This document shows, piece by piece, positions 31,688 through 42,827 of a stretch of DNA of 64,000 bases (positions are counted from its first letter, which is position 1; every line of letters starts with the position of its first letter). The stretch spans positions 27,168,795 to 27,232,794 of the forward strand of contig NC_054704.1 in the NCBI RefSeq assembly GCF_016097555.1, in the 5' to 3' direction. The translations under genes were made by a program, and so were the position numbers. The notes under the pieces were generated by a model. That model did no database searches. It was not told the origin of the DNA and saw only the letters and a program-made list of their open reading frames with translations. The stretch comes from Gigantopelta aegis (Eukaryota > Mollusca > Gastropoda > Neomphalida > Peltospiridae).

Positions 31688-32346
31688 TCAGGGTGCTATA
31701 TGATGTTCAGATGTTTGGGCATCTGTACCACAGGGACATTCATCAGTGTGGGCAAGTCTGAGTCTATAGAGGTGGGAGAGCAGGCAACAGTGGCCAGTCC
31801 TCATTCTAAAGATGATTACTTGCTGTGTTCTGTCCAGTGACTCAAGGTTATCCTCTTTTTCCACTTCCATCCGTATCTTCCAATTGGTGTTAAAGTGGTT
31901 CTTTATGATGGTTTTCACCTCCGAGTATGATGTGGGTTGAGATACTTGCTGAAGTTTGCTTCCTGTTTTTGAGAGCCTGTCTGCTTCTTCATTGCCTGGC
32001 ACACCACAGTGGGATGGTATCCATTGAAGAATTATGTTTGTTCTTTTTGACATATCTTGAAGTTCCCTCCTGATATTCAACAGAATATGTTCACCACAAT
32101 GTGTCTGGATCTGTAGTAGAGATCTGCAGTCTGTAAGGAGAACGGTGTTGGGAGACAGATTGCCTTGTAAGTTTAGTACTTTAGCTGCTTCAAGTAGTGC
32201 ACATGCCTCAGCTCTGAAGTTGGTGAAGAGATATCCAGTTGCGATGGACTTCGATGTGAAGCTTCCATCAACATATCTGATAAAGACACTTCCTCCTCCA
32301 TTTTTGATAGCATTTTTAGCAGAGCCATCTGTATAGACTTGGGTTC
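31688..32346 (-). pseudogene. RNase H domain fragment of the same LINE
   Basis: An open stretch in one frame from a TGA near 32351 to 31688. It begins VYTDGSAKNAIKNGGGSV (first RNase H Asp block), then FRAEACALLEAAKVL (Glu block), LLTDCRSLL (second Asp) and WIPSHCGVPGNEEADRLSK (last acidic block), so all acidic positions are present. The C-terminal region RMRTGHCCLLSHL...CPCG resembles the zinc-knuckle-like tail common in jockey-group elements. The upstream stop and frameshift disconnect it from the RT fragment. Confidence 0.85.
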
Positions 32347-32697
32347 AGGAATCTCCATGGTAATCCCTGTCCAACACCTCAAGGGTAAGAGCTTTGAGTT
32401 CTGCCTCTGTGTGTTCCTCCTTGTTACCAACTCCTGGCAGGTCTATGATGGTGGTAAAATCTTCAGTTTCCCAGTCTTCATAGTCCTGCAGTGGTTCGCC
32501 CTGTTGGTCTAGTGGTGACAAGCATTTTGCATGTTGTCTCTGAAGTATTTTGGAGATGTGATTTATGCTCTATCTCTTGAGTCTGTTCTTGGTAGGATCT
32601 CTCAGGCTTGTATGCAATGGATGAGATTGCATTCTCTTGAGTTTTTCGCATTGTCGGAGTAGTTTTTCTTCCCGCCTTTCTTCAAGTGTATGTAATC

Positions 32698-33363
32698 TCA
32701 TAGTTTTTTCATTGCAGAGATTGGGGTTGTTTTTAACCCACCTGTTATCAAATGGAGGCTGGCATTTTGGATTTTTGCCAATCTTGCTGTGTTGGCTTTT
32801 GTTGCTGTGATCCATGCTGTTGAAGCATACTCTAAATGTGGTCGAACAGCACCTGTATAGACTTGGGTGAGGATCTTACGATTTGACCCCCACATTATGC
32901 CTGCTAACTTCTTCATTTTCTTGGTTGCCTTATTTTCCATTGTTTTAAATTGTGGTATCCATGAAAGCCTTCTATCCAGTGCCACACCAAGGTAGGTTGG
33001 TGTATCCTGTTGGGGGATGTTTCCACCTTGGAGATAAAGGTTGTATTGTTCTTTCTTTGTTGAAAGGGAAAAACAGGTGGCTTGTGTTTTATTTTTGTTG
33101 ATAGTGACCATCCACTCTTCTGCCCAGTCAGAGATAGTATTCATGGCATCCTGTATCCTGATGTTTGCTGTGTTGATTTGTTCAGAGGATGTCCATATTG
33201 CCAGATCATCTGCATGGATGGCTTTTGAGATATATATTGAGAGGTGGTCTACAATGTCATCTATGAAGATGATAAAGAGTGTTGGCGAGATGACCCCTCC
33301 CTGCGGGACTCCTCTCTGAGTGGCCATTCTCTGAAAAAGGTAGCTTTTTATCCAGCCATACAT
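32698..33363 (-). pseudogene. Reverse transcriptase fragment, jockey-like LINE
   Basis: About 220 residues of a non-LTR reverse transcriptase, entering inside the palm. RGVPQGGVISPTLF is the usual block 4. The catalytic block reads AIHADDLAIWTSS, where non-LTR RTs usually have YADD; the Tyr-to-His change suggests decay. YLGVALDRRLSW and VRPHLEYASTAW are the thumb-side motifs of the jockey/X-element group. The fingers and all of ORF1 are missing through 5' truncation. Reading continues in another frame after about 32700, so a frameshift separates it from the RNase H part. Not expected to be active. Confidence 0.88.
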
Positions 33364-33711
33364 TCTTCTACAAATCTTTTTTTTTGAGAAGCTTTAAAAG
33401 CAGGCCATCCTTCCTTATGTTCTTTTACAAGTCAGGTTGATAAAAGCTAAGTACCTTGTTGTAAATGACTGCCTTTGTTTACATGTGCATACAGGAGTTG
33501 GTCAGAGCTGATGTCACTTCACCTCAAGCTAGAATTCCGGACGCACCAAAAACAAAAGAAAATGGCTGCCCCCCAATTAGCAGGAATAATCACGTTTTTT
33601 TATTAACTCTAAAATTACGCTTTTTTCATTTCTTAAAGCATCAGTATGTGTTGGTGGTCCGGTGGTCTTTCCAGCACATAAGGCTCATATTTGAGTTTAC
33701 TCTCCCTTTAA

Positions 33712-34004
33712 CACAGATAAATGTTTATTAAGGCCTCAGTCTTTGGCAACTTTTGCCAATAGCAGTTACATAAAGTTTCCACTTGAATCTCAAAACCATG
33801 TGTTGTGATGATCTAAATTTGTGCATGTACATGTATCATTGTAGAAAGAATAAGGCCTTGGATTACCCCAAGAAGTAACTGAAAACAGTAACCTGCATAC
33901 ACATGGGCAGTGTGATACTACAGTAGGCCTATATCCAGGCTCGCCACCATTAGGACCATTTTCCATGTGTGTGGTTTTTGATGCATACACAGAGTAGAAT
34001 CAAC
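33712..34004. other. Unannotated stretch
   Basis: No gene recognised. Ends at the left TSD of the next SINE. Confidence 0.45.
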
Positions 34005-34016
34005 CTGTCAGTAGAG

Positions 34017-34322
34017 GAAGGAAGGAAATGTTTTATTTAACGACACACTCAACACATTTTATCTGCAGTTATATGGCGTCAGACATATGGTTAAAGTACC
34101 ACACAGATATTGAGAGAGGAAACCCGCTGTCGCCACTTCATGGGCTAGGATATTTTATATGCACCATCCCACAGACAGGGTAGTACATACCATGGCCTTT
34201 GATATGCCAGTTATGGAGTACTGGCTGGAATGAGAAATAGCCCAATGGGCCCACCGACAGGGATAGATCCTAGATTGATTGCGCATCAGGCGAGCACTGT
34301 ACCACTAAGCTACGTCGCACCC
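34017..34322 (-). mobile_element. SINE-1-headed copy, founder of the 48-bp array
   Basis: Tail GAAGGAAATGTTTTATTTAA, full body, head GGATAGATCCTAGATTGATT and GTACCACTAAGCTACGTCGC. The left TSD CTGTCAGTAGAG (34005-34016) matches CTGACAGTAGAG (34326-34337), just beyond the head. That right-hand TSD is part of every unit of the following array. Confidence 0.88.
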
Positions 34323-37300
34323 TATCTGACAGTAGAGAGACCACCTGACGTGCTATAGTCACTAAGCTACGTCGCACCCTATCTGACAGTAGAGAGACCA
34401 CCTGACGTGCTATAGTCACTAAGCTACGTCCCGCCCTATCTGACAGTAGAGAGACCACCTGACGTGCTATAGTCACTAAGCTACGTCCCGCCGTATCTGA
34501 CAGTAGAGAGACCACCTGGCGTGCTATAGTCACAAGAGCCGTATCTGACAGTAGAGAGACCACCTGACGTGCTATAGTCACAAGAGCCCTATCTGACAGT
34601 AGAGAGACCACCTGACGTGCTATAGTCACAAGAGCCGTATCTGACAGTAGAGAGACCACCTGACGTGCTATAGTCACAAGAGCCGTATCTGACAGTAGAG
34701 AGACCACCTGACGTGCTATAGTCACAAGAGCCCTATCTGACAGTAGAGAGACCACCTGACGTGCTATAGTCACAAGAGCCCTATCTGACAGTAGAGAGAC
34801 AACCTGACGTGCTATAGTCACAAGAGCCCTATCTGACAGTAGAGAGACCACCTGACGTGCTATAGTCACAAGAGCCCTATCTGACAGTAGAGAGACCACC
34901 TGACGTGCTATAGTCACAAGAGCCGTATCTGACAGTAGAGAGACCACCTGAAGTGCTATAGTCACAAGAGCCGTATCTGACAGTAGAGAGACCACTTGAC
35001 ATGCTATAGTCACATGAGCCCCTATCTGACAGTAGAGACACCACCTGAAGTGCTATAGTCACAAGAGCCGTATCTGACAGTAGAGAGACCACCTGACGTG
35101 CTATAGTCACAAGAGCCGTATCTGACAGTAGAGAGACCACCTGATGTGCTATAGTCACAAGAGCCGTATCTGACAGTAGAGAGACCACCTGACATGCTAT
35201 AGTCACAAGAGCCCCTATCTGACAGTAGAGAGACCGTCTGAAGTGCTATAGTCACAAGAGCCGTATCTGACAGTAGAGAGACCACCTGACGTGCTATAGT
35301 CACAAGAGCCGTATCTGACAGTAGAGAGACCACCTGACGTGCTATAGTCACAAGAGCCGTATCTGACAGTAGAGAGACCACCTGACGTGCTATAGTCACA
35401 AGAGCCGTATCTGACAGTAGAGAGACCACCTGACGTGCTATAGTCACAAGAGCCGTATCTGACAGTAGAGAGACCACCTGACATGCTATAGTCACAAGAG
35501 CCCCTATCTGACAGTAGAGAGACCGTCTGAAGTGCTATAGTCACAAGAGCCGTATCTGACAGTAGAGAGACCACCTGACGTGCTATAGTCACAAGAGCCG
35601 TATCTGACAGTAGAGAGACCACCTGACGTGCTATAGTCACAAGAGCCGTATCTGACAGTAGAGAGACCACCTGACGTGCTATAGTCACAAGAGCCGTATC
35701 TGACAGTAGAGAGACCACCTGACGTGCTATAGTCACAAGAGCCGTATCTGACAGTAGAGAGACCACCTGACGTGCTATAGTCACAAGAGCCGTATCTGAC
35801 AGTAGAGAGACCACCTGACGTGCTATAGTCACAAGAGCCGTATCTGACAGTAGAGAGACCACCTGACGTGCTATAGTCACAAGAGCCGTATCTGACAGTA
35901 GAGAGACCACCTGACGTGCTATAGTCACAAGAGCCGTATCTGACAGTAGAGAGACCACCTGACGTGCTATAGTCACAAGAGCCCTATCTGACAGTAGAGA
36001 GACCACCTGACGTGCTATAGTCACAAGAGCCGTATCTGACAGTAGAGAGACCACCTGACGTGCTATAGTCACAAGAGCCGTATCTGACAGTAGAGAGACC
36101 ACCTGACGTGCTATAGTCACAAGAGCCCTATCTGACAGTAGAGAGACCACCTGACGTGCTATAGTCACAAGAGCCCTATCTGACAGTAGAGAGACAACCT
36201 GACGTGCTATAGTCACAAGAGCCCTATCTGACAGTAGAGAGACCACCTGACGTGCTATAGTCACAAGAGCCCTATCTGACAGTAGAGAGACCACCTGACG
36301 TGCTATAGTCACAAGAGCCGTATCTGACAGTAGAGAGACCACCTGACGTGCTATAGTCACAAGAGCCGTATCTGACAGTAGAGAGACCACCTGACGTGCT
36401 ATAGTCACAAGAGCCGTATCTGACAGTAGAGAGACCACTTGACATGCTATAGTCACATGAGCCCCTATCTGACAGTAGAGACACCACCTGAAGTGCTATA
36501 GTCACAAGAGCCGTATCTGACAGTAGAGAGACCACCTGACGTGCTATAGTCACAAGAGCCGTATCTGACAGTAGAGAGACCACCTGATGTGCTATAGTCA
36601 CAAGAGCCGTATCTGACAGTAGAGAGACCATCTGACTGACTGAAGTGCTATAGTCACAAGAGCCGTATCTGACAGTAGAGAGACCACCTGACGTGCTATA
36701 GACAAGAGCCGTATCTGACAGTAGAGAGACCACCTGACGTGCTATAGTCACAAGAGCCGTATCTGACAGTAGAGAGACCACCTGACGTGCTATAGTCACA
36801 AGAGCCGTATCTGACAGTAGAGAGACCGTCTGATGCTATAGTCACAAGAGCCCCTATCTGACAGTAGAGAGACCACCTGACGTGCTATAGTCACAAGAGC
36901 CGTATCTGACAGTAGAGAGACCACCTGACGTGCTATAGTCACAAGAGCCGTATCTGACAGTAGAGAGACCACCTGACGTGCTATAGTCACAAGAGCCGTA
37001 TCTGACAGTAGAGAGACCACCTGACGTGCTATAGTCACAAGAGCCGTATCTGACAGTAGAGAGACCACCTGACGTGCTATAGTCACAAGAGCCGTATCTG
37101 ACAGTAGAGAGACCACCTGACGTGCTATAGTCACAAGAGCCGTATCTGACAGTAGAGAGACCACCTGACGTGCTATAGTCACAAGAGCCGTATCTGACAG
37201 TAGAGAGACCACCTGACGTGCTATAGTCACAAGAGCCGTATCTGACAGTAGAGAGACCACCTGACGTGCTATAGTCACAAGAGCCCTATCTGACAGTAGA

Positions 37301-37666
37301 GAGACCACCTGACGTGCTATAGTCACAAGACGTATCTGACAGTAGAGAGACAACCTGACGTGCTACAGTCACAAGAGCCGTATCTGACAGTAGAGAGACC
37401 ACCTGACGTGCTATAGTCACAAGAGCCCTATCTGACAGTAGAGAGACCACCTGACGTGCTATAGTCACAAGAGCCCTATCTGACAGTAGAGAGACCACCT
37501 GACGTGCTATAGTCACAAGAGCCCTATCTGTCAGTAGAGAGACCACCTGACGTGCTATAGTCACAAGAGCCCTATCTGACAGTAGAGAGACCACCTGACG
37601 TGCTATAGTCACAAGAGCCCTATCTGACAGTAGAGAGACCACCTGACGTGCTATAGTCACAAGAGC
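34303..37666. repeat. Minisatellite, 48-bp unit, about 70 copies, SINE-head junction derived
   Basis: The first units are 57 bp and still contain the SINE 5' end (CACTAAGCTACGTCGCACCC) plus flank TATCTGACAGTAGAGAGACC-ACCTGACGTGCTATAGT. From about 34530 the SINE part is reduced by 9 bp to CACAAGAGCC and the 48-bp form takes over. Units vary mainly at CCG/CCC-TATCTG. Rare variant cassettes recur (about 34991 and 36434; about 35190 and 35483), which shows block duplication. 48 is divisible by 3, hence long spurious minus-strand frames. Confidence 0.95.
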
Positions 37667-37837
37667 AAACCTCCTCAGTGGACCCATTCTCCAACAGCTT
37701 CTGCCCTGGACTCAGTCACTGGCATACCCAGAGGTTGGGCCCCATGGCAGATGAGCCTGGAACATTCATGGTATATAGGCACGTTAAGAGAATTCTCCTC
37801 CTCATCTGATAGCTTTTCCCCCCACTGTACGCACTAG

Positions 37838-38005
37838 TGGCCCATGACTGGTATATGATATGTGATGTCCTGTCTAAGGAAAGTGCATATAAAAGATCCC
37901 TTGCTGCTAATGGAAAAAGGTTGCAATTTCATCTGAAGGCTACAGTATGAGTTAAAATGAGATAGTGGTGTCATTAAACAAAACAAACTTTAAATTTTAA
38001 CTTTA
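37838..38005 (+). mobile_element. SINE-1 3' part
   Basis: CCCATGACTGGTATATGATA, GCATATAAAAGATCCCTTGC, GTGGTGTCATTAAACAAAAC. Preceded by 37667-37837, which shows nothing recognised. Confidence 0.75.
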
Positions 38006-38139
38006 ACATTTGATGCACCATGCATAAGGAAATGCTGTTGTTGTAATCAAAGATTCAATTTGTTGACATCTCTGTTTCCATGTTCTACAAACATGGAAAA
38101 TGTCCCTTAAAATACTGTTCATTGCTTTTTTTTGTTTGA

Positions 38140-38378
38140 AGAAGGAAGGAAGGAAGGAAATGTTTTAGTTAACAATGCACTCAACACATTTTATTTCAGG
38201 TACTATGGCATCAGACATATGGTTATGGACCACACACATATTGAGAGAGAAAACCCGCTGTCAACACTTCATGGGCTACTCTTTTCAATTAGCAGCAAGG
38301 GATCTTTTATATGCACCATCCCACAGACAGGATAGTACATTGTTACACCAGTTGTGGAGCACTGGCTGGAATGAATCA
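38140..38378 (-). mobile_element. SINE copy lacking its head
   Basis: (GAAG)n-GAAATGTTTTAGTTAACAAT tail, CACACATATTGAGAGAGAAA, CAGCAAGGGATCTTTTATAT, GGAGCACTGGCTGGAATGAA. Truncated before the tRNA part. Confidence 0.82.
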
Positions 38379-38680
38379 ACAGTATAATTTTTTCAACTAT
38401 GGCCATTTATTGTCTAACAAAATAAAAATTATAATTAACTAGGTTTATAAAAGACAGGAAAGCACTGTCTGAGACAGGAGGGAAAAAACCCATTAACTCA
38501 CCTGCAGTGGATTGATCCTACAACCCATCACACAAACCAGCCACATGTACATCCTGCTGCCATTTGAGAACTAATGCAGCCTGTAATAGAGACAAAGGTT
38601 AACCCATCACTGGGAAATGTTAATAATCCAAAGTTATTCTAACAATGAAATTGTCATACCAAAACTGAATAAATAACACA

Positions 38681-38966
38681 ATTAAAAACATAAGGTCACA
38701 AGGTGACCACACCACAAGTATTAATTCTTTCCACTGTAAAAGGTATCAAGAAATTATTTTCAGGAATAACATGTATTATTTAATTTTTGTACTGATTATT
38801 TTTAATATAAAAAGGAAATGATTAAAAAAACATAAGGTCACAAGGTGACCATACTACAAGTATTAACCCTTCCACTGTAAAAGGTATCAAGAAATTATTT
38901 TTATGAACAAAATGTATTATTTAATTTTTATATTGATTATTTTTAATATAAAATGGAAATGATTAA
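38681..38966. repeat. Tandem duplication, 143 bp x 2
   Basis: Both halves contain ACATAAGGTCACAAGGTGAC, CTGTAAAAGGTATCAAGAAA and TGATTATTTTTAATATAAAA. A few mismatches. Confidence 0.85.
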
Positions 38967-40603
38967 ATAACTTCTTAATTGGATCTACACAATCATAAAA
39001 ATATTCTTTAATATTGATGTCCCCTAAGGTTTTATAAAAAAAATAATGAATAAACAAATAATTTTTTTTTAAATAAAATAATATAAAATATAATAATAAT
39101 AAAAAAAAAAAAAAAAAGAATATGTTAAATAAATTACAAAATAAATAAATTAAAAATGAAGAATTGTTTATTTAAAAAAAGTTAATTGGTCAATATTTGT
39201 ATAAAACAAGACAATTTTGTTTACATACTTTTAATTTACTATTTTTAAAACATGTTTACGTAACATAATCACAAGAAAAAATATTTTCAAAATAACATTC
39301 AATCAATGTTTATCTTGATCTTTATTTAATGTGTGCAGCTTTCAGCATGTGGTGGTTTTCACTGGCAGTTTAGTTTGTCACCTCTGACTCTTTTCAAACG
39401 GACCTCCCATTGAGAACAAAACAAATCACCCACCTTTGTTACACGTGATCTCACTAATTACTGGAACTGACCATTCGAAACCAACAACTTCTGTTCTTGT
39501 TATGCACGCCTACCTGTAATTAAGAGAAGAAACACTTACACACCTGCAAGTCTGCTTCTTACACACTCACACCTGTTGGTTTAAGACATCTTAATGCACT
39601 CAGGAGTCAGGTAAATTAAGTGTGTCCACTACCTGTGCTATTGTCATTTGGGTTTACTGATTACCAAGAAGTTCCTAGGTGGTATTAAAAGCTTATGTGT
39701 GTGTGTTGCATTCGACAAGTTGAGCCACTCGTGTCACATTACTTGTGTGTCTCAGAACATTTTACATGAATGTGCAGTTGGATCTGAGAAGTCAAGATGC
39801 TTTTTGCAGGTAAGTGCGAATTTGATTGATCTATGTACCTATTCATAATTATTTCAGACAATATTAGAATGGAATAAAATTTGAAAAACAGTAAATTTTA
39901 TATAATTTATTAACAAGATTTTAGAATTGAGCAAAAGTAAATTAACACTTTTTATCATTGTCTATTGAAATTCTGGAAGTGAAAGGGGCACAATTTCTTG
40001 AGGGGTGGGGCAAAAGCTGTGTTTTTATCTTTAGTGAAGGTGGAACAGTTTCTTAGGGGGAGGGCAAAAGCCATGTTTTTATCTTTATTTATATAAAATA
40101 TGATTTAAAAAACCTTACATTTTTATCCTCAAATCAGAGTTTTTGTATACAGTAGGACCCCAACAAATCCCCCCCTCCCCTCAAGTGGTGGGACTCCGGT
40201 CTCCCTGCTACCCCCACCCATCCTGTTCTTACAGGCCTATATTTATTTCCTAAAATATTCCAAGTTGACACAATTAATTGGATTAAACAAAATTTAATAG
40301 AAAAGATTTAGTATCTGATTAGTCAGGTCATGCTTACATTAAACCATTCCCAGCAGTACAAACACATGCACCAATATAATAATGATTAATATGGATAATC
40401 TATTCACTTAATGATTATTAAATAACAATTTTAAAAATATTACACTAGGAACTATAATGCACAGATTTAAATAGAGTTTGTATCTTTTAAAAGTACATGG
40501 ATGTGTGTTTTAATTTTCCGATTATGAATTATGTATGTAAAAATATATTGTAACCCTCTAATTAAATGGTGCCCCATGAAGGCCAATCATGTAGACCCAT
40601 GGT
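38967..40603. other. AT-rich stretch, no gene
   Basis: Contains an A/T-only low-complexity tract at about 39030-39180 with an A18-like run near 39100. No exon or repeat recognised. Confidence 0.5.
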
Positions 40604-40617
40604 TTTATATACATAAA

Positions 40618-40918
40618 GTGGTAAAGCATTCGCTTGATGCACGGTCGGTCTAGGATCGATCCCCGCTGGTGGACCCATTGGGCTATTTCTCATTCCAGCC
40701 AGTGCTCCATGGCTGGTATATCAAAGGCCGTGGTATGTGCTATCCTGCCTGTGAGATGGTGCATATAAAAGATCCCTTGCTGCTAATCGAAAAGAGTAGC
40801 CCATGAAGTGATCACTGTGGGTTTCCTCTCTCAATATCTGTGGTACTTAACCATATGTCTGATGCCATATAATCGTAAATAAAATGTGTTTAGTGTGTCA
40901 TTAAATACAAGTTTCTTG
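40618..40918 (+). mobile_element. SINE-1 copy, TSD present
   Basis: Head with TGGTAAAGCATTCGCTTGA and GGATCGATCCCCGCTGG, body, and the AAATAAAATGTGTTTAGTGT tail type. TSD TTTATATACATAAA at 40604-40617 and 40919-40932; the first bases of the head are missing. Confidence 0.9.
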
Positions 40919-41041
40919 TTTATATACATAAAATAATGTACACTGTGCTGTTCACAAATTGTTTATGACATCTTTTATACAGAAGCTGTTCTTGACTCAG
41001 GGATAGAAGGGTGATGGGCTGTAGGATCTGTCCTAATTGGA

Positions 41042-41353
41042 TTATTTTGTTTAACGACACCACTATTGCACATTGATTAATTAATCAGTGGTTATTGGAT
41101 GTCAAATATTTGTTAATTTTAACATATAGTCATCAGAGGCAACCTGGTACATTTTTGCTAATGCAGCAAGGGATTTTTTATATACACTTTTCCACAGATG
41201 GAAAAGCACATAGCACAGCCTTTGACCAATTGTGGTGCACTGGTTGGAACGAAAAAAATCCAATCAGTTGTATGGATCCACCGAGATGGTTCGATTCTGT
41301 AATGCAAGCACATCAAGCGAGCACTCAACCAACTGAGCTAAATCCCGCCCCCG
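41042..41353 (-). mobile_element. SINE-1-like copy
   Basis: TTTGTTTAACGACACCACTA tail, CAAGGGATTTTTTATATACA body, head GGTTCGATTCTGTAATGC and ACCAACTGAGCTAAATCCCG (more tRNA-like than most). Confidence 0.82.
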
Positions 41354-41604
41354 AATAACACACAGATGCTGATCTTCAACTAATTTTAGATTGTGTTCAA
41401 AATTTGATATAAATCAACATTTTATTTTAGACAGAACTGTACTATAACTTTGCCTCCTTTTTTGATCTGGTACAAAATATTTTTACGGAATGGCTTTAAT
41501 TTTATTTTTTCCAAAATCCATAGCTCTCAAATCTGTTTCTCTCTTCAACACACTTTCTCACTGACCTAGTGATGATTTCATAATAGGTTCATTTGAACAA
41601 AGTT

Positions 41605-41757
41605 AAAGTTAGTTTTGTTTTTCAATAATCCTAGAGCACATAGATTTATTAATCATAGCTTATTGGATGTCAAACATTTGGTAATTTTGACATACATTCT
41701 TACAGAAAAAACCCCTACATTTTTCCATTAATAGCATGAATTGATATACCAGTTGTA
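41605..41757 (-). mobile_element. SINE fragment
   Basis: Diverged tail and body (TTAGTTTTGTTTTTCAATAA, TATTGGATGTCAAACATTTG), ending at GATATACCAGTTG. Confidence 0.65.
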
Positions 41758-42091
41758 GACCTAGAAATCATTGGGACAAAGACAGAATACATAAAAGCAT
41801 GTGAAGTCCCTGTCCCGATGTGATCAACCAATTGGTACTGCACAACTTATACATTGAAGACTGGAACATCAATTCACATACCTTTAGGGAACATTTCGTT
41901 TTCAAACTTTTCATTATGCAGGGAACATTTTGTTCAGTATTGTGGTGAGATTTTCGCTACACAAGTTTTACAGTTCGTTACACAATTTAAAAATATTAAA
42001 CAGTAGTTGCTAATCAATTTTCAATTGACTAGAAATGTCACTTATAAAAATTTTGAAAACAAAATGTTCCCTGTTATGAACAAAATTAAAG
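41758..42091. other. Unannotated stretch
   Basis: No gene. Repeated words AACATTTTGTT and AGGGAACATTT recur near 46110, possibly an unnamed repeat. Confidence 0.35.
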
Positions 42092-42693
42092 GGTTTTTTT
42101 GTTTAACGACACCACTAGAGCACACTGATTAAATGAATCATCACTGTTGGATATCAAACATTTGGTAATTTTGACTCGTTGGATCTTTTATATGTACTTA
42201 ACCACAGACAATAAAACACATACTAATAATAATAATAATAATAATAATAAAATCTTTATTTATAGAAAGTAGCTCAGTTAGTTCTAGACTATTCTCCTCT
42301 GAGGCCTTCTTACTAATTATAACAATAATAATCATAATCATATTAATTATTAAAAACCCCAACAACAACAAGAAAACCAAAATTAATGAAACCATACTGT
42401 ATGTACAACATATACAACCACAAAAGATATTAAAACATAATTATGTAGACGAGCAATCATGTTTTTAAGAAGTGTTTGAAAATTTTTTTCTTAAATATAT
42501 TTAAACTAGGACATTTTTTAACATCATTAGGTAAACTCTTCACATACCATAGCCTTTAATATACCAGTCATGGGGCACTGGCTGGGATGTGGGGAACAAA
42601 AAGGCCAGTCATAGAATGGGTCCACTAAGGATGTTCGATCCTGCGAACAAAACACCTCAGGCTCTATGGACTGAGTTAGATCCCACCATTTGA
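42092..42693 (-). mobile_element. SINE-1-like copy split by a LINE-type 3' end
   Basis: The left part (TTTGTTTAACGACACCACTA to ACAATAAAACACATAC) and the right part (CACATACCATAGCCTTTAAT to the head GTTCGATCCTGCG, TGAGTTAGATCCC) join in register when 42224-42540 is removed. Confidence 0.8.
42224..42540 (-). mobile_element. Retrotransposon 3' end inserted in a SINE
   Basis: Starts with an (AAT)n run (reverse complement of an ATT tail) followed by AAAATCTTTATTTATAG. Flanked by CACATAC at 42217-42223 and 42541-42547. The microsatellite tail and TSD indicate target-primed retrotransposition; no coding part remains. Confidence 0.65.
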
Positions 42694-42827
42694 TTATGAT
42701 GGCCAACAGCCAGAACTGGGTTATGGCCACTCTTAGCAACACTGAGAGTAGTCTACTATTTCACATTTTTTAATTTTTTAATTTTTTTTATGAAGAGACA
42801 AATTATATGTAATAGCAGTGGAAGAAG

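Larger units (their letters stand above)
31541..33414 (-). mobile_element. 5'-truncated jockey-like LINE with TSD
   Basis: A minus-strand retrotransposon remnant of 1874 bp. Its 3' end, at the left, carries a (GAA)n-type tail. It is flanked by TTATGTTGTTTT (31529-31540) and TTATGTTCTTTT (33415-33426). Copy 1 of the host element has the unoccupied site once (22045-22056). It encodes partial reverse transcriptase and RNase H in broken frames. Confidence 0.88.
30335..33707 (+). mobile_element. 1.4-kb element G, copy 2, internally duplicated and split by a LINE
   Basis: Aligns with 20887-22343 from CAAGGCTTTTGGACTGG to GAGTTTACTCTCCCT at a TTAA (33708-33711). A segment of about 340 bp is tandemly duplicated (about 30480-30810 and 30800-31130). 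A LINE is inserted between 31540 and 33415. The left end is eroded. Confidence 0.75.

Noticed and set aside
34270..37687. Minus-strand frames up to 413 codons with a 16-residue repeat (ALVTIARQVVSLLSD-like)
   Set aside because: They are translation of the 48-bp minisatellite. Frames break wherever a unit gains or loses bases, and there is no start context or unique sequence.
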